A program made the translations under genes and the position numbers. DNA of 64,000 nt from Ascidia mentula (taxonomy: Eukaryota; Chordata; Ascidiacea; Phlebobranchia; Ascidiidae): assembly GCA_947561715.1 (NCBI GenBank), contig OX387203.1, forward strand, positions 19,406,001 through 19,470,000. The letters run 5' to 3'. Shown here piece by piece: positions 56,141 through 64,000 of the stretch. Each line of letters begins with the position of its first letter. Positions within the stretch are counted from its first letter, which is position 1. A model generated the notes under the pieces. That model was not told where the DNA came from, searched no databases, and saw only the letters and a program-made list of their open reading frames with translations.

Positions 56141-58134
56141 GTTTTTGGAAAAAAACAAATCCAGTTTCTAGGTCATTTGGTTGATGCCGAAGGCGCAAAA
56201 CCTTTGCCCAGTAAAGTGGAAGTCATAGAAAAATTTCCTCGGCCCACCACGGTTAAAGGTTTGCAGAGATTTGCTGGAATGATAAACTTTATCACAGATT
56301 TATTCCTTCTGCCGCAAGTATCATGTCCCCCATTTATAATTCCATGTCAAAAAGGAATGCTCATCTGCAATGGTCTTGTGATTTGCAATGTGCTTTTGAC
56401 GCAGCAAAACTTGCACTGGTAAATGCAACCAAACTTAACCACCCACATCCTGATGCCACAGTCGCCCTGACTGTTGATGCATCCGATAGGGCTGTAGGAG
56501 CGGTGCTTGAACAGCATATAAACGGGGTTTGGAAACCTCTTGCATTTTTTAGCCGTCATTTGCGTGCTAACGAGATGAAATACAGCGCTTTCGACCGAGA
56601 GTTGCTGGCGGCTCATCTGGCTATTCGTCATTTCCGATACTTTTTGGAGGGCCGCATATTTACCCTCTACACCGACCACAAACCGTTGACTTTTGCGTTA
56701 CAAAGGGCATCGGATCCATGGTCTGCAAGACAACAGCGCCACTTGTCCGCCATATCCGAATATACAACGGACCTTCGCCATGTACAAGGTAAATACAATT
56801 GTGTTCCTGATACCTTATCCAGAGCAGTGATTGGCTCCATTCAAAATCCTGCAATCAATTTGGATCACATTGCTCTTGCCAAAGCGCAGCATGTTCCCGA
56901 AGTACAAGCTTACCGCACTGCCGTATCCAACTTACAAATTAAGGAAGTTGTCATGGACACCTCACTGGTGAGACTTTTATGTGATGTGTCCACTGGTGTT
57001 TGCAGACCAATCATCCCGCAATCATGGCAAAGAAAGGTGTTCGACGCTATTCATGGTCTAGCCCATCCATCATTCAGAACAACACGCAAAATCATTTCGT
57101 CAAGGTTTGTGTGGCATGGTTTAAACAAGCAAGTTGCAGAGTGGGCTCGGCAATGCTTGCAATGCCAACGTGCAAAAATTCGAACACACGTACGTTCCCC
57201 TCTTCATCGTTATGAAATCCCCAAAGCGCGATTTTACCACGTTAATATTGATATTGTTGGCCCTCTGCCGCCATCACAAGGAAGTAGATACTTGCTTACC
57301 ATCGTCGACCGCTTTACACGATGGCCAGAAGCCATTCCAATGTCTGATGCGACAACCGTCACTTGCGCAAGAGCGTTTATATTTCATTGGATTGCCCGCT
57401 TCGGGATCCCAACGGAAATATCGTCTGACAGAGGCTCGCAGTTCACATCTGAATTGTGGAAGAACATTTGCCAGCTCATGGGAATTAAAAACCACTGCAC
57501 TACAGCGTTTCCCCTACAGGCTAACGGATTGGTGGAGCGATTTCACCGGCAACTCAAAAGCAGCCTGATGGCTAGATCGGCTAATCCAAATTGGATTGAC
57601 GACCTGCCCTGGGTTCTGCTCGGTATACGTAACATGCCAAAAGAAGATCTCACCACGTCTAGCGCGGAACTCGTTTACGGCTCAACCATTTCCCAACCTG
57701 GGGATTTTCCTGTTGCTGCAGACACGTCTATCAAGTATTCCGAGTTTGTTCAAACTCTTCGTCGTGCGATTCAAACATTATTACCGCAGCCCATGTCGCG
57801 CCATTGTCGAACTCGTGTATTTGTGCCACCTTCGTTACGCAATTGCACATATGTTTTCGTGCGTAAAGATGGATATCGCCCCCCACTTTCGCCACCGTAT
57901 GATGGTCCTGTTAAAGTGTGTGCTCGTCACGAAAAGTATTTTGTGATAAACATTTCAGGTGTTGAACATTCCATTTCGATTGATCGCCTTAAACCTGCTA
58001 TAGTTGACTGCTCCAAACCGGTACCTGTTGGGCAAGCTCGTAAAAGAGGGCGACCAAAAAAACAACATCCCGCTTCTGGGGGGAGTAATGTGGCGGATGC
58101 CACCCATGAATTTACTGAAGCGTGATACGTTTTG
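56141..58134 (+). pseudogene. Gypsy pol: RT end, RNase H, integrase
   Basis: FLGHLVDAEG and TVKGLQRFAGMINF, then a single-base frame loss near 56290. A 600-codon frame continues: RNase H (TVDASDRAVGAVLEQ, FDRELLAAHLAIRHF, YTDHKPLTFAL), integrase HHCC (HGLAHPSFRTTRK, CLQCQRAK), catalytic core (NIDIVGPLPP, SSDRGSQFTSELW, ANGLVERFH; D-D-E residues present) and a C-terminal GP-type module (YDGPVKVCARHEKYF). It runs into the 3' LTR and ends HEFTEA. The RNase H and integrase are intact at the residue level. Confidence 0.93.
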
Positions 58135-58481
58135 ATTTTAGTATTGCCTTTTTCTGCGCGTCTCGAAACAATTAAGCGTTTTCTGGCAACGACGCGCATT
58201 CAGATAAATACACGCTACGAAGCACCCGCTTCAACTTCCACATTATGTTGATTATTTTACTAAAGAGAGGTCGTTGCAAAATATAGCAGCAACAAGCAAC
58301 TATAAGTGGGCACCGTTTTTCAAATATTGTCAACGGACAGTGGGCGCTGGGGAACCGATCGCAACAGGAGAAAGTATTGTGTGATAATGGGTTCATTGAC
58401 TTCACTTGATTCAACATACAAGTGGAGAAGTACGGAATGCAATGTTACTTCTTTTATCGCGAGTAAAAACATCTTACTGAA

Positions 58482-61400
58482 GAAATACCTTAAAGGTCGG
58501 TAACAGTTGGAACTCGTGCTTGTACCGAGTTTCCCAGACGTTTCATGTGCAACGTTGACATGCCTGGAATTTATGTGGTATTTGGGTTGCACTAAACGGC
58601 CCAACACGGTATGTAGTACTGATTTGTGATACCTACATGTTTAACAAATTCCAAAAAAAAAGATGCATCCTTTTGTGGGTACTCTAAGTACTGCGACCAC
58701 GGCGAGAGTTTAAAAGAGGAGTCGCGTGAAAAGTCATTTTCGTTGTCACATTCCACACGTTTAAGAGTTAATTCTCGCTTTTGTCACAAATTGTATTTGT
58801 TCGTCAAGCTTATTTTGCTATTTTCTTTGTTTTTTACCTGGTTGATGTAAAAACTTTAACCAAACTTTTGAGAAATAAACATCTTGCAATGCATGACAAT
58901 CACATAGTGATCACAATCCCATGTATAAAAATCTCGAACAAGTTTGCTATCATGACGTTTGTTGCTGTTAGTGTTTTGTTGGACGTTTCCAGGTGTCCCA
59001 CATGGGCACTGTTACCTGACAAATTGAGTTTGCAAGTTGTCACGGATTTATTTCCTACCTCAGCCCGGACCCTGCAGTAACGGATCACCACTAAAGTCAA
59101 AGTCTCTCACGCTGGTTCGCTAAATGGGCTTCTCTTTAATAAACAGGCTAAAACGACGGTAAAACGTGCATATACTCAGTAAAAACCAATACCATCGATA
59201 CTCTTTTCGTTTGCTCACACTCACTCTCAGTACAGCACCACGCCCGTTTCGAAACTAACTCGATCGTACCCAAAGCACCTCCTCGCACCGGTAAATTAAC
59301 CAATCAACGGCTTTTCATGAAATCAATGGGGCGTTACGGGACGACGTGGAAAACATAGGTAAACGAAAGTGTGAAAATAAAGTGTGAGAAAAGACGGAAA
59401 CATAAACAAAAGTGCGGTGTGAAGTGAGCATATATGTAATGAACAGTGATTTAAATAAACAACGCAGGTGAACAAAAAATGCATAAAGGCAAGAGTTAGT
59501 GCTGTGTGTCATGTGTCTTTTTCGCCACATTTCCCCCCAACCCAAAGACAGTCCCAATCCGCTGGGACTATGTTTCCGTTGCTGGGTAAAACTTGGTTTG
59601 CTTACGTTCCCGCACCGGACGACTAGATCCGTCAGTGTTCGACGGGACGTCCATGTTTTTCCTTTTCGGAACGTAAACGTGGCCACATGCCGGTAAGCTG
59701 ACCCTTTCGATCTCCTGTTCCTGGTCCGATCGCTTACACTCGTCCTCTTCTGGGAAGTTATCGGTTGTGGGCTTCATCCGGTTAAAGTGAACTGTTTGCT
59801 TTTTTCCAGCCGCGTCCTCGATGATATAGTTGACGGGGACAACCACTTGGACAGTGCGGTATGGTCCTTTGAAAGGTAGCTGTAGCTTTTTGCATTTTCC
59901 CACCGGGACTGCTGGGTTCGTGATTAAAACGTAATCGCCGACTGAATGTGGTCCCGTGTTGTCGCCGATCGTATTGACTTCATCCGCTGGCGCTGGAGTC
60001 GAAGACTTTCTCGGACGATCTCTTCCGTCAGTTCTAAACAATCGCGCAAACGATCGATTTCGGCATCGTATGACATCTCGTTCCGCTGTTTGCCGATTCC
60101 TCCCCCAACCAAGTCTACGGGCAGTCGTAGTGGTTACTAACAATAAAACCTCATTGAACTGCCACGAAATCCTGACAAGCCTTACAACAACTAATAAAAG
60201 ATTCATTTATAATAATAACCAAAATATTCCTTCCAGCATGAGCAACAAATCGTTCGCACAAAAACATACCAGAAACCATGTGATGTGTTTTGCACAGGAT
60301 GGGTGGGGGGGTTGGCTCGACAACAAACAACTCTGCGATGGGAGGCGGGATTGCAGTGTTGAGATCCGCAATTATGACGCAGGTCAATATTTCGCCGAAG
60401 ATGAAGATCCTCAACTTTGCAAACATCGGAAACACTGCGACGCAAAAGACGGACTTATCAGTATTCCTATGTCCAAAGTATGCGACGGTTTCATCGATTG
60501 CAAGGATGAAAGTGACGAATATCCAGAAGAAAACTGCACAAAGGAAGGAAGATTCTACTGTCCAACGTTAAATGGGGCCAAAGTAAAGTTATTTCTTGTC
60601 AACAAAACCACAAAAAATTGATGACACCGTAATTGGAAGAGTTAGAGTAAAATCACTTCAAAGCTGTATTTTAACAAAAAAAGAAAATAGGTATCGGTGT
60701 CTGTTGTTCGGTATTGTTTGTCATAATGCCCTTGGTAGAATCTTTCGCACACAGTTAACCACAAAGACGGTTTAAGTATTCTACAGATTCTTGTGACAGA
60801 TTTCTGTCAACGAATCGGATGTTTGTGACCTCACAATTAACTGCGAGGATCAAAGTGACGAAATAAATTGCACAGAGGACGGAAGGTTTTATTGCGAAAA
60901 CAAAGATCCATTGTTCGTTAAGAAGGAGAAGGTAAACACATGTTAACAATATATAAAGTTTTGTGTCCTGTGGCAAAGATTTTTTGATTCCGTGCGTGTT
61001 ACTCTTGTGACCGAAATTAATTCAGCGAACCCGAATTCGGACTAAAGTTATTGAGAGGGCGGTTATTGAAGTTTTAGGATCGATTTAGAAAGACCTTTTA
61101 TCCGTTTTTTAGCGCTTACTTTCCCAACTCCAACTATGGTAAACGCTCAGTTCACCCTGCACTAACGGCTCACCGTCAAAACAAAAGTTGGGAACAGAAC
61201 TGCAGAGGCGGATACTTTCATAATTAAATAAAATGGCGTCATAATGAATAAAACTTTAGAAACGCCCAATGTGAAAAGGACGAATGTCAAAGAATAAAGT
61301 GCGACCCACTGCACAAATCATGTTCTTTACACTTAACCACACAAGCACACCTCAACGTTTGCAACCAGATGAGAACTGCCAGTTTACGAATTATTTCTTA

Positions 61401-62820
61401 TTTTTGTCGCCAGTTTTCTGGCCAATTAGCGCGTCACACGCCTTCCACGTATACAAAACTACACATGTATGTTGCAGTACACAATTTTTGTCCAATTTCC
61501 ATAGTTCCGTTGTTCACCAATTACATACAAAACAGTAATTTCGCATTGTGCTGTTTACAGACGCCAATATCACCAACTTAACTGCAAAGTTTTCTTTAAT
61601 TTACTCCACATAGAAATTCAATGGAGTCGGTGACTGCTCTGATTGGTCAGACGAGTGCCCAACAAATACAAAAGTGATCAACGAAAACATATTTTCATCA
61701 CGATACGAGTTGATTGCAAACCCATTTCTACGAGCCATTGTGTGGATAATGGGGGTGCTCGCCATTGACGGAAATTTGGTAAATTAAACAAAGTTTGTTT
61801 TGTCTTTGTTGCACAATGAGAACACGTGTTATATTCCTTTAATTTGTTTTAATGTTGTCATAGTGATGGAAGGTAAAACGTTGGCGACGACAGAATCAAA
61901 ATCTGCTGCATTTCGCACAAACCATCTACTCGTTGTGAATCTATCCATTTCCGATCTGCCGCTGGTGTCAGATACTCCGGAAATTATTGTGCCAATGACC
62001 TTATTTGGAGATCAAGCAGAAGTTGCACCACAATGGGGGTATTGGTTATGTTTTTAAGCGAAACCTCGGTGGTGTTTACAATGGTTCTATTGACCATATT
62101 CTGTGAAAAACGTAAGTGAAACTATTGCATTTGGTTAAGTCAGCTATTGCCAACTTCGTTGAACCGTTGACTTCTCTTTTCAAAAGTTTATGACAACTTT
62201 TTCTCTGGAAATCTTTTATCTTCGGAAACCTATTTATTATCATTCTCACAGCTATCGCTAAAATCTAAGCCTGACATGAGAAACGAAACAAAAACTAGTA
62301 TATTGTTAAAATGACGCAGTTTTGCCCTATTGGGAACTACAGAGTAGAGAAAGAAGGAGCAATTTCCAGTCCTATGGGATTCGAACTGACAACTATGTTC
62401 CCCATCCCTCGATTTGAGAGAACAACCGAGCTTGCAAACTTATTGTTTTTAATAAAAACACGTGAATGTTCACTTTTGTTTCAGCCGCTCGATGCATCCT
62501 TGAAACCGGAATTGAAAACTGTCATCCTTTCCATTATCCTCTCCTGGTCATTCTCGTTTACAATTGCTTTTATTCCACTCACAACTCAATTTCAACATTT
62601 GTTCGAAACTAAAGCTTGGATGAATGAGAATCCGTTTTTTGACAATGCTGAAGTATACATGCATGAATAACTTAATGGATCGATTTGTAACTTTCCAACA
62701 CAACTTCACAAGCAACGATTCCCAAGCACTCAATACTGCCCTCATGCGAGTAAATGATGCTAATTCCTGGATGGATTTTATGGATATTCTTGAAGATCAC
62801 AATTACTTTTTCACTGTTTA
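58482..62820 (+). pseudogene. Second copy of the LDLa 7TM receptor, truncated
   Basis: Paralogous to 35840-39650. LDLa exons at about 60295-60588 (CDGFIDCKDESDE) and 60796-60930; LDLa/TM1 exon at about 61614-61778 (GNL becomes DGNL); TM2-TM3 exon from about 61854; TM4 exon at about 62486-62660. Defects: a deletion of about 32 bp inside TM2 (after NLSISDL), a further 11-bp loss before the TM3 donor, and no TM5-TM7 exon before homology ends near 62815. A Gypsy fragment sits in the intron where copy 1 has a solo LTR. Confidence 0.88.
59038..60131 (-). mobile_element. 3' end of a Gypsy element: integrase tail plus LTR
   Basis: Plus-strand coordinates: LTR 59038-59529 (minus strand TGTGGCG...GTGACA), purine tract GGGGGGAAA beside it, and a minus coding frame from about 60125 to 59575 with the GPY-type integrase module (SVGDYVLITNPAVPVGKCKK, LPFKGPYRTVQVVVP) and a charged tail. 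Upstream pol is missing. Same insertion as the 36387-36858 solo LTR in the paralogous intron. Confidence 0.88.
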
Positions 62821-63359
62821 ATTTCACTGTTTTCTTTCGTTGTTACCACTTTGTTTATTATATTGTTTTACTCACGTACATTGCTTTTAAGTCTCGCACT
62901 TCACTTTCACCACACTATTTTATTACCTTCGTCTCCCCTCTTTTTCCCATTATTTTACGCTCCGTTTATTTTTGTATGCCCCGGATGTGCCGCGTGTCGG
63001 ATCCTGATTGGTTGGCGATTGCATGTAACGAACGATTTCCCTAAAACGGGCGAGTCTTCTTCTGGGCGTCGCGTTGTGAACATCTCAGTGTTGTGTGAGT
63101 TGTCGGGATCTTTGCCAGAACGTCTTGTATTGTTTTTAGTCGCTTTGAGTTTAACACGACGTCCAATAAGTTAAATCAGCCTGGGTTACTTTGGCTTTGT
63201 GGTGAGCCGTTATTGCAGGGTTCTGGGCAGTATCAGAATTAGGGAGGCAGTTTTGTGCAAAGTACCGAATTAGGTAGAAGGGTTAATTGGGGGATAACAT
63301 CGCCACCCGAAACACCTAACCGCTTAATTGCAAAGCTGCCGAAATAATTCCGTAACAGT
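62821..63359. other. Intergenic, no supported gene
   Basis: T-rich then GC-richer; two overlapping plus frames have no recognisable family. Confidence 0.35.
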
Positions 63360-63603
63360 AATGTTAAGCAATCGTGCAGCTCTTTCATACTCCGTAAGTC
63401 CAAATGTTCTAAGCAAGCGTTCCTTTAGTTGCTGCGTATTTATTCTGCTCAGGCTTATTTTCTTGTAGATCCAAAAGACGGCTTGCTGTTAGTTGGTCCA
63501 ATGCTGACACCACATAATAATACTGCGTTCTATCGCAAGATATTTTGAACGTTGGTAATTTCAAAGAAACAGCAGTGTGTAGTACTTCTTCTCGATCCTG
63601 CAT
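63360..63603 (-). pseudogene. Gypsy gag fragment
   Basis: The minus strand reads HTAVSLKLPTF, YYYVVSALDQLTASRLLDLQ and ENKPEQNKYAATK, homologous to gag at 54.8-55.0 kb. It ends after about 80 codons. Confidence 0.85.
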
Positions 63604-63642
63604 TGTCCAAGAAATATCGTTTCTTGACGCGCGGGGTCACCA

Positions 63643-63805
63643 AAATGTGGCGTGCTTGCTCTTTATTCATAGCAAATTGAATGATGCCAACATGGCGTGA
63701 CACGTGACACGTGACACGTGAGAGAGTCGCAAGAAAAAGGCAACACGCACTGAAAATAACACAACCCGCGACGGTACATCGTTACAATATATTATGTCGC
63801 TACAG
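63643..63805 (-). mobile_element. Probable LTR of the 63.4-kb Gypsy fragment
   Basis: Plus strand TGTGGCGTGCTTGC ... GTCGCTACA has TG...CA ends. The adjacent GGGTCACCAAAA on the plus strand is the reverse of a TTTTGGTGACCC primer-binding site, correctly placed between LTR and gag. Contains GTGACACGTGACACGTGACA, a three-unit tandem E-box-like (CACGTG) repeat. Confidence 0.7.
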
Positions 63806-64000
63806 GTTTTGTACCTTTTGGAGTTAGGCCTCTCTTTTTAGCCTTTGGTGTGTAAGAACTGGCTGTGTTACATTAGTAAAGGTCGGCGATCAATGGAGAC
63901 CGTGGGTTTGATTCCTTTTTTCATTAAAAAAAAACTTTCTGTGTACAACGTTGTATAATCATCCGCATGGGGGCGCACGCAGTCATACTGAATTGGTTGA
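63806..64000. other. Window end; possible pol III box
   Basis: GTGGGTTTGATTCC at about 63901 resembles a tRNA B box followed by an A-rich tract, suggesting a SINE that continues past the window. Weak. Confidence 0.3.

Larger units (their letters stand above)
54625..58233 (+). mobile_element. Gypsy-type LTR retrotransposon, complete ends, internally damaged
   Basis: 145-bp LTRs (54625-54769 and 58089-58233) start TGTGGCGG and end GCTTCA; I see one difference between them, so insertion is recent. Target duplication ACTT (54621-54624, 58234-58237). A primer-binding-site-like TTGGTGACCCCTGACG follows the 5' LTR and a purine-rich GGGGGGAGTAA precedes the 3' LTR. Lectin copy 2 at 42.25 kb is the empty site. 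Damage: deletion from late gag into RT, a MITE in pol and at least one frameshift. Confidence 0.95.
54470..58460 (+). pseudogene. C-type lectin copy 3, split by an LTR retrotransposon
   Basis: 54470-54624 matches 42098-42250 (segment upstream of lectin copy 2); 58234-58455 continues with the CTLD exon (NYKWAPFFKYCQRTVGAGEP) but is frameshifted, losing KYC after IATGE. It lacks stalk, membrane and tail exons; after about 58460 it joins the receptor-derived duplicate. Dead fragment. Confidence 0.85.

Noticed and set aside
57134..57568. Alternative-frame ORFs inside the Gypsy integrase
   Set aside because: Shadow frames of the 56323-58125 pol frame, which carries all catalytic motifs.
59956..60621. 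221-codon plus ORF spanning retrotransposon and LDLa exon
   Set aside because: Its first half is antisense to the Gypsy integrase tail. Only the part from about 60295 matches the receptor LDLa exon; the fusion is fortuitous.

Overview
Eukaryotic, AT-rich metazoan genomic DNA. Genes are split into short exons (60-380 bp) with GT-AG introns, and the families are animal ones: a STRAD pseudokinase, EGF/fibrinogen-domain and C-type lectin proteins, an atlastin-type GTPase and an LDLa-repeat 7TM receptor. The gene families, AT content, intron sizes and dense MITE/Penelope/Gypsy load suggest an invertebrate chordate, most likely a sea squirt (Ciona-like). The species is inference, not proven by the sequence.

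Layout. 0.3-5.4 kb (-): a STRAD (LKB1 adaptor pseudokinase) gene whose ten exons I could place with consistent phases. 6.6-11.5 kb: accessory DNA with a hAT-like MITE (perfect 8-bp target duplication), a ZNFX1-like helicase scrap, a tRNA-containing SINE, Penelope and piggyBac remnants and a roughly 1-kb array of a 30-bp minisatellite. 12.0-15.0 kb (-): a signal-peptide/EGF/fibrinogen-like gene that looks decayed. 18.6-20.1 and 25.7-26.1 kb (-): two relics of an atlastin-like GTPase, the first split by a Penelope element bounded by a 12-bp target duplication. 22.9-24.7 kb (+): an apparently intact type I membrane C-type lectin. 29.1-40.3 kb (+): a 15-exon 7TM receptor with a long array of LDLa modules and no visible leucine-rich repeats. 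40.3-62.8 kb: downstream duplications of the same lectin and receptor sequences, mostly pseudogenes broken up by hAT-like elements, a hairpin MITE and several Gypsy LTR elements. 62.8-64 kb: another Gypsy fragment.

The main hidden signal is RNA-level. A dispersed repeat family carries type I hammerhead self-cleaving ribozymes; the copies at 54286-54338 and 49575-49634 have every core residue and three pairing stems. A second hammerhead type, with a palindromic ACGT in place of a closed stem III, sits in the 3' ends of Penelope-like elements (19.3, 41.3 and 53.7 kb). The rest of the window is a record of gene birth and decay: receptor and lectin units duplicated together, duplicated LDLa exon pairs, solo LTRs and paralogous empty sites that date the insertions relative to the duplications.
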